This document shows positions 42,008 through 49,737 of a stretch of DNA of 64,000 bases, piece after piece; position 1 is the first letter of the stretch; the number at the start of each line of letters is the position of its first letter. The notes below the pieces were generated by a model. That model saw only the letters and a list, made by a program, of their open reading frames with translations, did no database searches and was not told the origin of the DNA. Origin of the DNA: Dactylosporangium sp040689395. Its GTDB lineage: Bacteria > Actinomycetota > Actinomycetes > Mycobacteriales > Micromonosporaceae. The DNA lies in NCBI RefSeq assembly GCF_040689395.1, contig NZ_JBFAZX010000002.1:124001-188000 (forward strand), written 5' to 3'. Position numbers and translations under genes: made by a program.

Positions 42008-43180
42008 TCAGCCGCTCCATGCCGCGATGACGGACATGGCCTGCGATGGGTTGAGCCGCGGATCGCACAGGGTGGTGTACTTGTCGCCGACGCGATCGGC
42101 GCACGAGGCGTCCGCGACGCACTCGGTCACGTCGTCGGGTGTGGTCTCCAGGTGCAGGCCGCCCGCGACGCCGCCCGCCTCGCGGACCGTGCACTGGAAG
42201 GAGCGCACCTCGCGCAGGACGGTCTCCAGGAATCTGGTCTTCAGCCCGTGCGGGGTGGTGACCGTGTTGCCGTGCATCGGGTCGACGAGCCACACGACCG
42301 GGTGTCCGGCGGCGTGGACGGCCGCGGCGAGCACCGGCAGGCGCTCGTCGATGGCGTCGGCGCCGAGCCGCGCGATGAGCGTCAGCCGGCCGGGCTCGCG
42401 GTGCGGGTCGAGGCGCTGGCACAGCGCGAGCAGGTCTTCGGCGCGGGTGCCGGGACCGACCTTGCAGGCGACCGGGTTGACGACCGCGGCCAGCAGCGCG
42501 ACGTGGGCGCCGTCGAGCTGCCGGGTCCGCTCGCCGATCCACGGCCAGTGCGTGGAGGCGAGCAGCAGCCGGCCGGTCGCGGTGCGGCGCAGCTGGGGCA
42601 GCTCGTAGTCCAGCAGGAGCGCCTCGTGGCTGGCCCAGGTGGGCGGCGTGAGCCGCGGCGTGCCCGGGCGGGCCTGCCAGCCGAGGTGCGCGAGCACGTC
42701 GCGGGCGGTGTGGTAGCCGGCGACGAGCCGCGCCGGGTCGGGCCGGCGGCGCTCCGGGTCCGGCTCGGGGCCGTTGATCAGGTGCCCGCGGTAGACCGGC
42801 AGCTCCTGGCCGCCGACGACCTCGGTGTCGCGGCTGCGCGGCTTGGCGAGCTGGCCGGCGAGCCGCCCGACGCGCAGGACGGGCCGGCCGGTGTCGAGCT
42901 GCAGAGCGCCGGCGAGCATGTCGATGAGGCCGGCCTTGCGGGTGACGTCGCCGTACGTGCACTCACCAGGGTCCTCGGCGCAGTCGCCGGCCTGCACGAC
43001 GTACGCCTCGCCGGCCGCCACCCGGGCGAGCCGGGCGCGCAGATCGAGGACGTCGGCCGGCCGCACGAGCGCCGGCTGCCGCGTCAGCGTCTCGCGCGCG
43101 GCGGCGAGCCCGGCGGGATCGCCCCAGTCCGGCTGCTGCCGGGCGGGGCGGGACCGCACGTCGGCGAGGATGTCATCCAT
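42008..43180 (-). CDS. Class II (plant-type) DAHP synthase
   Basis: A 390-residue 3-deoxy-D-arabino-heptulosonate-7-phosphate synthase, the first shikimate-pathway enzyme. Highly typical motifs are Q-A-G-D-C-A-E, R-V-G-R-L-A-G-Q-L-A-K-P-R-S, C-K-V-G-P, D-P-M-H-G-N-T and H-L-E-T-T-P-D-D-V-T-E-C. A cluster-borne copy (PhzC-like) usually boosts chorismate supply for a secondary metabolite. It overlaps the flavodoxin-like gene by 8 bp and precedes the EntA-like gene by 10 bp. Confidence 0.95.
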   Translation of the reverse strand: MDDILADVRSRPARQQPDWGDPAGLAAARETLTRQPALVRPADVLDLRARLARVAAGEAYVVQAGDCAEDPGECTYGDVTRKAGLIDMLAGALQLDTGRPVLRVGRLAGQLAKPRSRDTEVVGGQELPVYRGHLINGPEPDPERRRPDPARLVAGYHTARDVLAHLGWQARPGTPRLTPPTWASHEALLLDYELPQLRRTATGRLLLASTHWPWIGERTRQLDGAHVALLAAVVNPVACKVGPGTRAEDLLALCQRLDPHREPGRLTLIARLGADAIDERLPVLAAAVHAAGHPVVWLVDPMHGNTVTTPHGLKTRFLETVLREVRSFQCTVREAGGVAGGLHLETTPDDVTECVADASCADRVGDKYTTLCDPRLNPSQAMSVIAAWSG

Positions 43181-43787
43181 CGGTGCCCGCCACGAGGGCC
43201 GCCGCGACCGCGAGGGTGCGCCGCGTCTGGAACTCCACCGCGGCGAGGTTGTCGTCGGTGACGTTGCCGGGCTGGTTGCGCGAGACGTTGCTCGCGCCGT
43301 ACGGGTTGCCGTTGGTCGGCCGGAACAGCACCGGGTCGGTGGAGCCGGTCGGCACGATCACGGCGCCCCAGTGGCAGAACGTGTTGTGCAGGGCCAGGAT
43401 CGTGCTCACCTGGCCGCCGTGCGGTGCCGAACCGGAGGTGAACGCGCCGACGGCCTTCGCGGCGAGCCGGCCGCCGATCGACAGCGGCGCGGTCGTGTCG
43501 AGGAAGTGCATGAGCTGCGGCGCCGGCAGGCCGAACCGCACCGGTGCGCCGATCAGCACCGCGTCGGCCCAGTCGAGATCGTCGAGCGTGGCCTCGGGGA
43601 CGTCCCGGGTGGCCTCGGTGTGCCGTAGCCACGCGTCCCGGTCGGTGACGGCGGGCTCGGCCACCAGCTCGGGGATCCGTCGCAGCCGGACGTCGGCGCC
43701 GGCCTTGGTCGCCGCGTCGGCTGCGGCCTCGGCGAGCCGGAACACGTTGCCGGTCGAGGAATAGAAGATGACGGAAACGTTGGTCAT
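43173..43787 (-). CDS. WrbA-like flavodoxin-fold NAD(P)H:quinone oxidoreductase
   Basis: A 204-residue FMN flavodoxin-fold protein. The phosphate-binding loop is Y-S-S-T-G-N-V near the N-terminus, followed by G-A-P-V-R-F-G and T-S-G-S-A-P-H-G-G-Q, all typical of WrbA. It is first in the leftward phzE-type operon. Such enzymes keep aminophenol/quinone-type products reduced, which fits a redox-active or quinone-imine-forming metabolite; a biosynthetic step is also possible. The ATG at 43787 is the first in-frame codon that gives the WrbA N-terminus. Confidence 0.88.
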   Translation of the reverse strand: MTNVSVIFYSSTGNVFRLAEAAADAATKAGADVRLRRIPELVAEPAVTDRDAWLRHTEATRDVPEATLDDLDWADAVLIGAPVRFGLPAPQLMHFLDTTAPLSIGGRLAAKAVGAFTSGSAPHGGQVSTILALHNTFCHWGAVIVPTGSTDPVLFRPTNGNPYGASNVSRNQPGNVTDDNLAAVEFQTRRTLAVAAALVAGTDG

Positions 43788-43879
43788 TGCCTTGGTACTC
43801 CTCGCGAAGTGCCGTTGTCGGCCGCCATCGTCGGCATGGCCCGGCTGCGGCGGCAACGGGCGGCGCGGGAGTACGTCAC

Positions 43880-43975
43880 GTGCGGCCCTGACCACCGCCA
43901 CGCCGCGCAGCACGGTGGTCCGGCCACCTAGGCAGGGCCGCACCTGCCCCGGCACGGTGTTTCTCGCACACCGTG
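43880..43975. promoter_or_regulatory. Nested inverted repeats in the divergent promoter region
   Basis: Between the flavodoxin-like and transposase-like genes there are a perfect 11-bp inverted repeat (43880-43890 with 43933-43943), a 7-bp repeat inside it (43891-43897 with 43913-43919) and CACGGTGT-N7-ACACCGTG (43953-43975), which ends 17 bp before the next start codon. They could be operators of the divergent operons. No matching repeat was found at the far end of the transposase-like gene. Confidence 0.5.
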
Positions 43976-43992
43976 GATGTTGAGGGGGAACG

Positions 43993-45090
43993 ATGCCTGA
44001 CGACGCCGACCGGGCCGTCGCCGAACTGTGCGGGGAGCTGTTCGCCGGGCTGCCGCGCAAGGACCAGCGGCGGCGCGGCGTCGAGTACGTCCACGGCTTG
44101 CTGCGCACGTCAGGGCGCAAGTCGATCCGCAACATCGCCGGGGCCGCGAACGAGCAGCGGCTGCACCACTTCGTCAGCGACTCGACCTGGGACTGGATGC
44201 CGGTCCGCCGGGCGCTGCGCGAGCACCTGCTGCGGTCCGCGCCGCCGCTCGCCTGGGTCGTCCACTCGATGATCATTCCGAAGGCGGGTGAGCACACGGT
44301 CGGCGTCGGCCGCCGGTACTGCCACACCCGAGGGTCGTTCCTCAGCGCCCAGCACGCGATGGGCCTGTGGGCGGCCGCACCGGGCTGGAGCAGCCCGGTG
44401 CACTGGCGCCTGCACCTGTCGGCGACCTGGCTGGGTGACGCCGACCGGCGCCGGCGGGCCGCGATCCCGGCCGCGGCGGTGCCGCAGCCCGTCGACGAGT
44501 GCCTGGTCGACACCTACCTGGAGCTGGTCGCCGACCGGGAGCTGCCGGTGGTGCTGGACGCGCGGGACCTCGACGCGCCGGCCGTGATCCGCCGGCTGCG
44601 GGCGGCCGGCGCACCGGTGCTGGTCCGGATCGACGGCGCGACGCCGCTGTGCCCGGACGCGCCGATCCCCGGCCACGCGGGCGGAGCGCTGCCCGCGGCG
44701 CAGCTGCTCGAGATGGTCCGGCACACCCGCCGGCCGGTGTTCGGCGCCGGTGCCGCGCTGGCCACGACCCGCACCGTCCGGTTGCCCGGGCCGGGCCGCC
44801 CCGACGACCTGGTGCTGCTCGGGGTCGGCGGACCCGGCCCGGGGTGGCCGGGCGAGGTGTGGCTGACCACGTGCACCGGGCACGGCCTCGCCGACCTGGT
44901 GCGGCTCGGGCGCCTTCCGGCGCGGGTCGGCACGGACCTCATCGGGATCGGCGACCGGGTGGGACTGCGCGACTTCACCGGCCGGTCGTTCGCCGGCTGG
45001 CACCGGCACATCACGCTCGCCTCCGCCGCGCACGCGCTCGTCGCCCTGCACGGCGCCGCACCCGAGGACAACCTCCGCCGCGCCGGCTGA
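43993..45090 (+). CDS. IS701-like transposase-derived protein without catalytic aspartates
   Basis: A 365-residue DDE-superfamily protein of the IS701 kind. The family frame is clear: L-R-T-S-G-R-K-S-I near 38, F-V-S-D-S-T-W-D near 60 and G-V-G-R-R-Y-C-H near 104. The family's first catalytic segment, normally V-L-D-D-T-x-x-P-K-x-G, reads V-V-H-S-M-I-I-P-K-A-G (89-99), so both aspartates are gone. No flanking terminal repeats were found. It is in the middle of a biosynthetic cluster and is probably domesticated, perhaps as a DNA-binding regulator; the function is unknown. Confidence 0.75.
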   Translation: MPDDADRAVAELCGELFAGLPRKDQRRRGVEYVHGLLRTSGRKSIRNIAGAANEQRLHHFVSDSTWDWMPVRRALREHLLRSAPPLAWVVHSMIIPKAGEHTVGVGRRYCHTRGSFLSAQHAMGLWAAAPGWSSPVHWRLHLSATWLGDADRRRRAAIPAAAVPQPVDECLVDTYLELVADRELPVVLDARDLDAPAVIRRLRAAGAPVLVRIDGATPLCPDAPIPGHAGGALPAAQLLEMVRHTRRPVFGAGAALATTRTVRLPGPGRPDDLVLLGVGGPGPGWPGEVWLTTCTGHGLADLVRLGRLPARVGTDLIGIGDRVGLRDFTGRSFAGWHRHITLASAAHALVALHGAAPEDNLRRAG

Positions 45091-45180
45091 TCGCCGCGCC
45101 GGTCCGGCCCGCGACGCGCTCGCCGAGCCCGAGCCGCCCGGACCACACGCCGCTTCCAATCCGACCGAAAGGAATGCACC

Positions 45181-46197
45181 GTGCTCACGCTGCGCGACAC
45201 CGCCGGTCCACCCGTGGCCGTGCTGGGCACCGGATCGTGCCTGCCGGCCCACGTCGTCGACAACACCGCCGTCGCGGGCCCCGCCGGGGTCACCGCCGAG
45301 TGGATCGTAGCCCGGACGGGCATCCGGCGGCGGCGCTGGGCCAAGCCCGACGAGGCCACCTCCGACCTCGCCGTGGCCGCCGGGCGCGCCGCGCTCGAGG
45401 ACGCCGGGATCCGCGCGGCGCAACTGTCGCTGGTCCTCGTGGCCACCTCGACGCCCGACTCACCGCAGCCGCCCACCGCGTCGCTCGTCGCCGACGAACT
45501 CGGCGTCGGGCCGGGCACGGCGGCGTTCGACCTCAACGCCGTCTGCAGCGGCTTCGTGTTCGCCCTCGGCACGGCGGAGCGCCTGCTGCGGGCGGCCGGC
45601 GGCCACGCCCTCGTCATCGGCGCCGACGTGTACTCCCGCATCCTCGACCCGGCCGACCGGCGGACCGCGGTGCTGTTCGGCGACGGCGCGGGCGCGGTGG
45701 TGCTCGGCCCGGGCGAGCGGCCCACGGTGGTGGCGAGCCGGCTCGCCACGTTCGCCGAGGCGCACCAGCTGATCCGCGTGCCGGCCGGCGGCAGCCGCAT
45801 CCCGGCCTCGGTCGGCTCGATCGACGCCGGGCTGCACCACTTCGCGATGGAGGGCCGCGCGGTGCGCGACTTCGTGCTCGACACGGTGGCGCCCGCGATC
45901 CGCGCGTTCCTCGCCGACGCCGGCGTCGCACCGGACCAGTTGGCGTCGTTCGTGCCGCACCAGGCCAACCCCAACCTCGTCGCCGATCTCGCGGCGGCGG
46001 TCGGCGTGCCGGCCGACCGTACCGCCGCGACCGGCGCCGAGTTCGGCAACACCGGCGCCGCGTCGCTGCCGGTGACGCTCGACCACACCCGCGAGCGCCT
46101 GCGCGAGGGCGACCTCGTGCTGCTGGCCGGCTTCGGCGGCGGCATGTCGGCCGGGTTCGCGTTGCTGCGCTGGCCCCGCACGGAAAGGACCACCTGA
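45181..46197 (+). CDS. KASIII/FabH-like ketosynthase or acyltransferase
   Basis: A 338-residue 3-oxoacyl-ACP synthase III homologue with an intact catalytic triad: Cys122 (A-V-C-S-G-F), His260 (V-P-H-Q-A-N) and Asn290 (F-G-N-T-G). In secondary metabolism such enzymes may form C-C bonds or transfer acyl groups to hydroxyl or amino groups. In the 3-hydroxyanthranilate-derived benzoxazole A33853 pathway a KASIII-type enzyme helps couple two such units, a possible parallel. The GTG start follows AAAGGAA. It is coupled to the N-acetyltransferase by TGATG. Confidence 0.9.
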   Translation: MLTLRDTAGPPVAVLGTGSCLPAHVVDNTAVAGPAGVTAEWIVARTGIRRRRWAKPDEATSDLAVAAGRAALEDAGIRAAQLSLVLVATSTPDSPQPPTASLVADELGVGPGTAAFDLNAVCSGFVFALGTAERLLRAAGGHALVIGADVYSRILDPADRRTAVLFGDGAGAVVLGPGERPTVVASRLATFAEAHQLIRVPAGGSRIPASVGSIDAGLHHFAMEGRAVRDFVLDTVAPAIRAFLADAGVAPDQLASFVPHQANPNLVADLAAAVGVPADRTAATGAEFGNTGAASLPVTLDHTRERLREGDLVLLAGFGGGMSAGFALLRWPRTERTT

Positions 46198-46988
46198 TGC
46201 TCGACGAACAGACCGTCGAGGAGTACCTGCACCGCATCGGCGCCCACCGCCCCGCCGGACCGGACCTCGCCGGCCTGCGCCACCTCCAGGAGCGGCACGT
46301 GCTCACAGTGCCGTTCGAGAACCTCGGCTACCACCTCGACGAGGAGATCCACCTCGGCGGCGCGGTCATCGACAAGATCGTCCGTGACCGGCGCGGCGGC
46401 GGCTGCTACGAGACCAACCCGGCGTTCGGGCTGCTGCTGACGACCCTGGGCTACGAGGTCGAGATCCTGCCCGGCCGGGTGTACCGCCCGACCGGCCTCG
46501 GCCCGCCGTACTGCCACCTCGCGCTGCGTGTCACCGTCGACGGTGAGCCGTGGCTCGTGGACACCGGGTTCGGCCGCAACAGCCGCCTGCCGCTGCGGTT
46601 CTCGACGGCGGCCGCCCAGCCGGATCCGCACGGCACGTACCACGTCCGGGACGGGGAGGTGACGCTCGACGACAAGCCGCTGTACCGCCTCGACGACCGC
46701 CCCGCCGCCCTCGACGACTTCCGCCCGACGCTGTGGTGGTGGCGCACCTGCCCGGACTCGCCGTTCCTGCAGGACGTGTTCTGCTCACTGCCCACGGCGG
46801 ACGGACGGGTGACGCTGAAGGGCCGGCGGCTGACGATCGACGCCGGCGGCGAGCGCGTGCGCACCGACCTCACCGACGACGCGGCGGTCCTCGCCGCGTA
46901 TCGCAAGCATTTCGGTTTCGACCTCGACCGGCTCCCCCGTGACCCGCTCATCCCGGCCGGCGGCACCACCGGCATCACGCTCAACTGA
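46197..46988 (+). CDS. nat: Arylamine N-acetyltransferase
   Basis: A 263-residue NAT enzyme with the exact Cys70-His107-Asp122 triad spacing (R-G-G-G-C-Y-E-T-N, Y-C-H-L-A-L and V-D-T-G-F-G). It moves an acyl group from acyl-CoA to an aromatic amine. In this cluster the amine is probably the 3-hydroxyanthranilate-derived aminophenol, either as a pathway step or for self-protection. Its ATG overlaps the KASIII stop by one base, so the two are made together. Confidence 0.92.
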   Translation: MLDEQTVEEYLHRIGAHRPAGPDLAGLRHLQERHVLTVPFENLGYHLDEEIHLGGAVIDKIVRDRRGGGCYETNPAFGLLLTTLGYEVEILPGRVYRPTGLGPPYCHLALRVTVDGEPWLVDTGFGRNSRLPLRFSTAAAQPDPHGTYHVRDGEVTLDDKPLYRLDDRPAALDDFRPTLWWWRTCPDSPFLQDVFCSLPTADGRVTLKGRRLTIDAGGERVRTDLTDDAAVLAAYRKHFGFDLDRLPRDPLIPAGGTTGITLN

Positions 46989-47003
46989 CTTCAGGAGTTC
47001 GCA

Positions 47004-48113
47004 GTGGTACATGCTGACGACCCGATCCTCGACCTGCCGTTCGACCCCGCCGGCGCCCCGCCGGACCCCGACGAATACCTGCGAGCGGCGCTGCGCTGGC
47101 ACTTCTCCCCCGAGACGGGGTCGCCGTTCTGGCTGGAGCGGGCCGCGGGCCTCGGCTTCGACCCGCTGGCCGACATCACGACGTTCGCCGAACTGGACCG
47201 CTTCCCCAATCTGGCCAACGAGTTGCGGACGGTCCGCGTCGAGGACCTGATCCCGCGCGGGTACGGGCCGCGACCGGACGTCGTCGGCATCTACGAGAGC
47301 GGCGGTACCACGGGCGCGCCGAAACGGGTCGTGCTGCTGCGCGACTGGCTGGACCGGCTGCTGGCGTGGAGCAGCGCCGACCTCGACCGGCACGGCGTCC
47401 CACAGGATGTCAACTGGCTCTCGGTCGTGCCGTCCGGCCCGCACATGGTCGGCCCGATCATCGCGCGGCAGGCCGCGTTCCGGGGCGGGCTCGCGTTCTC
47501 GGTCGACCTCGACCCGCGCTGGGTCAAGCGGCTCATCGCCGCCGGCAAGACCGACGAGGCGGCCGCCTACGGCGAGCACCTCGTCGAGCAGGTCTCCTAC
47601 GTGCTGCAGAGCCAGGACGTCGGGGTGCTGATGATCACGCCGCCGGTGCTGGAGCGGCTCGCCCGCCGCGACGACCTCGTGAAGCTCGTCAACGACAAGG
47701 TTCGCGCGATCAACTGGGTCGGCACCCAGATGGACCCGGACACCCGGCACCTCTACCGCACCGAGGTCTTCCCCGACGTGGTGCTCTACAGCGGCTTCGG
47801 CAGCACGATGATCCTCGGCAACGCCAGCGAGAGGCCCGGCCTGACCGACGACGACCCGTGCGTCTACGACCCGTTCTCGCCGCACATGACGTTTCGCGTC
47901 GTCGACCCCGAGACCGGCGCGACGGTGCCCTACGGCGAGCGCGGCCAGGTCGTCATGAACCACGTGAGCAAGAGCCTGTTCCTGCCCAACAACCTGGAGC
48001 GCGACTACGCGACGCGGATCGCCCCGCCCGCCGGGCAGGTCGGCGACTCGGTGGCGGACGTGGCCCCGGTGGCGCGCTTCGACGACGAGACGGTCATCGA
48101 GGGGGTGTACTGA
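47004..48113 (+). CDS. EhpF/PaaK-like adenylate-forming enzyme
   Basis: A 369-residue adenylating enzyme of the phenylacetate-CoA-ligase branch. The ATP-binding loop is Y-E-S-G-G-T-T-G-A-P-K-R near residue 100, and Y-S-G-F-G-S-T and a V-M-N-H-V segment fit the same fold. Its length and fusion-free form match EhpF, which activates phenazine-1,6-dicarboxylate in griseoluteic acid biosynthesis. The next gene resembles EhpG, so the pair probably activates and reduces an aryl carboxylate. GTG start with AGGAG seven bases upstream. Confidence 0.82.
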   Translation: MVHADDPILDLPFDPAGAPPDPDEYLRAALRWHFSPETGSPFWLERAAGLGFDPLADITTFAELDRFPNLANELRTVRVEDLIPRGYGPRPDVVGIYESGGTTGAPKRVVLLRDWLDRLLAWSSADLDRHGVPQDVNWLSVVPSGPHMVGPIIARQAAFRGGLAFSVDLDPRWVKRLIAAGKTDEAAAYGEHLVEQVSYVLQSQDVGVLMITPPVLERLARRDDLVKLVNDKVRAINWVGTQMDPDTRHLYRTEVFPDVVLYSGFGSTMILGNASERPGLTDDDPCVYDPFSPHMTFRVVDPETGATVPYGERGQVVMNHVSKSLFLPNNLERDYATRIAPPAGQVGDSVADVAPVARFDDETVIEGVY

Positions 48114-49489
48114 TGGCGCTGGTCGAGATCGACGCGCTCGGCCCCAACGGGGGCTACCGGGCGCGCAAGCGGCTGACCGTGCCGGACGTCACCGGCGCGC
48201 CCGCTGTGGCGCTGAGCCTGGTGCCGCGGCTGTTCGTGACCCGGTCGCTGGCCACGCTGCGGGCCGCCCGGCCGCTGCCCTACGAGCGGCGGATCACGGC
48301 GCTCGCCGAGGCGGCGGAGCGGTTCACCGGCGACGAGATCGCCGGGCTGTCCTTCGCGGACTACGAGCGGACCGTCAGCCGCGTCTCCGGCGTGCCGCTG
48401 CCGGTCGTCCGGGCCGCGACCGCCGCCATCGCCGAGGCTGCCACACTCGCGGGCGAGACGACCGGGCTGTCCCGCCCCGAGGGCGCGGTCGCCGACTGGC
48501 GCGCACCGCAGACGCTGCGGGGCAACGCGGTGTGGACCCGCCGCGGCGACGTGTTCGCCGTGCACGCCGCCGGGAACCACCCCGGCCCGCACTCGGTGTG
48601 GCTGGAGGCGCTGGCCCTTGGCTACCGGGTGGCGGTCCGCCCGTCGCGCCGCGAGCCGCTCACCCCGCATCGGCTCGTCACCGCGCTGCGGGCCGCCGGG
48701 TTCGGCGACGACCAGGTGGTGCTGCTGCCGACCGACCACGACGCCGCGGACGAGATGCTGCACGGCGCCGACCTCGGGCTCGTCTACGGCGGCGACGACG
48801 TCGTGCGCAAGTACGCGACCGGCTCCCGGATCCTGCCGCAGGGCCCGGGCCGGTCGAAGATCCTGCTGACCGCCGGGGTCGACTGGCGGGCACACCTCGA
48901 CACCATCGTCGACTCGATCAGCCACCAGGGTGGCGTGGCGTGCATCAACGCCACCGCGGTCCTGGTGGACGGCGACCCGGCGCCGCTGGCGCGGGCGATC
49001 GCGGAGCGACTCGCGGCGCTGCCGGTCCTGCCGCCGGACAGCGACAAGTCGGTGCTGCCGGTGCAGCCGGTCGACGGCGCCCGCGCGCTGGAGGCGTTCC
49101 TGCTCAATCAGGCCCGCGGTACCACGGCCTGGCTCGGCGGGGACGGCATCGTCGAGGAACTCGGCGACGGCAGCGCCGCGCTGCGCCCGGCGGTGCACCA
49201 GGTCGACCGGGCGGACGCCCCCCAGACGCGGGTGGAGCTGCCGTTCCCGTGCGTCTGGGTCGCGCCGTGGTCGCCGGCCGACGGCCTGGCCCCGTTGCGC
49301 GACTCGCTGGTGCTGACCGTCTTCACCGACGACGAGGCGCTCGTCGGTGACCTGCTCGACGAGCCGACGATCAGCAACGTCTTCGTCGGCGACCACACGA
49401 CCTACTGGCAGCGGCCGGGCGTGCCGCACGACGCCTACCTGGGCGAGTTCCTCATGCGGACGAAGACGGTCATCCGCTCTGAGCGGTGA
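48113..49489 (+). CDS. EhpG/LuxC-like acyl reductase (aldehyde dehydrogenase family)
   Basis: A 458-residue member of the acyl-CoA-reductase/aldehyde-dehydrogenase superfamily. The nucleophile is Cys277 in Q-G-G-V-A-C-I-N-A-T-A, and N-H-P-G-P-H-S-V-W is the cofactor-side motif. Like LuxC and EhpG it should reduce an activated acid (acyl-AMP or acyl-enzyme) to an aldehyde with NAD(P)H. It is coupled to the adenylating gene by TGATG. Together they point to an aryl aldehyde or hydroxymethyl group in the product. Confidence 0.83.
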   Translation: MALVEIDALGPNGGYRARKRLTVPDVTGAPAVALSLVPRLFVTRSLATLRAARPLPYERRITALAEAAERFTGDEIAGLSFADYERTVSRVSGVPLPVVRAATAAIAEAATLAGETTGLSRPEGAVADWRAPQTLRGNAVWTRRGDVFAVHAAGNHPGPHSVWLEALALGYRVAVRPSRREPLTPHRLVTALRAAGFGDDQVVLLPTDHDAADEMLHGADLGLVYGGDDVVRKYATGSRILPQGPGRSKILLTAGVDWRAHLDTIVDSISHQGGVACINATAVLVDGDPAPLARAIAERLAALPVLPPDSDKSVLPVQPVDGARALEAFLLNQARGTTAWLGGDGIVEELGDGSAALRPAVHQVDRADAPQTRVELPFPCVWVAPWSPADGLAPLRDSLVLTVFTDDEALVGDLLDEPTISNVFVGDHTTYWQRPGVPHDAYLGEFLMRTKTVIRSER

Positions 49490-49694
49490 CGGAGGCCGTC
49501 CGGGCCGTGATCGACGGAAGCCTTCGGCTGCCACGGCGGCCGGACGCTTCCGTCGTCGTGTGCCCCACCACGGCTCGGCCGGCGACCGGGCCACCGCGCC
49601 CTGACGGCGTTCGCCCGGCCCACGGCGGTTAGCCTGTGCGCCCCGGAGCCGATGGTCGCCGACTTCGACGACGAGCAAGCCTGAAGCGCACCGC

Positions 49695-49725
49695 GGGTGC
49701 GGACGTCGCGGGAACGTCCGCACCC
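49695..49725. terminator. Hairpin between convergent genes
   Basis: A perfect 12-bp inverted repeat (49695-49706 and 49714-49725) with a 7-base loop lies 12 bp beyond the stop of the MFS gene at 49738, coming from the right. It also lies 200 bp after the acyl reductase coming from the left. A second repeat, GACGGAAGC/GCTTCCGTC (49513-49554), is closer to the reductase gene. Neither has a T run. Confidence 0.55.
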
Positions 49726-49737
49726 GGCAGGCGCGCG

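Noticed and set aside
43880..45180. An intact insertion sequence around the IS701-like gene
   Set aside because: Inverted repeats left of the gene have no partner to its right, the catalytic aspartates are lost and no target-site duplication was seen.
44514..46643. A 709-codon leftward open frame over the transposase-like, KASIII and NAT genes
   Set aside because: The rightward KASIII and NAT have exact catalytic triads and coupled starts. The leftward frame has no motif.
38787..49489. A phenazine biosynthetic cluster
   Set aside because: PhzE, PhzD and DAHP synthase are present, but the ring-forming PhzF, PhzA/B and PhzG are missing and an EntA-like dehydrogenase diverts the intermediate to 3-hydroxyanthranilate.
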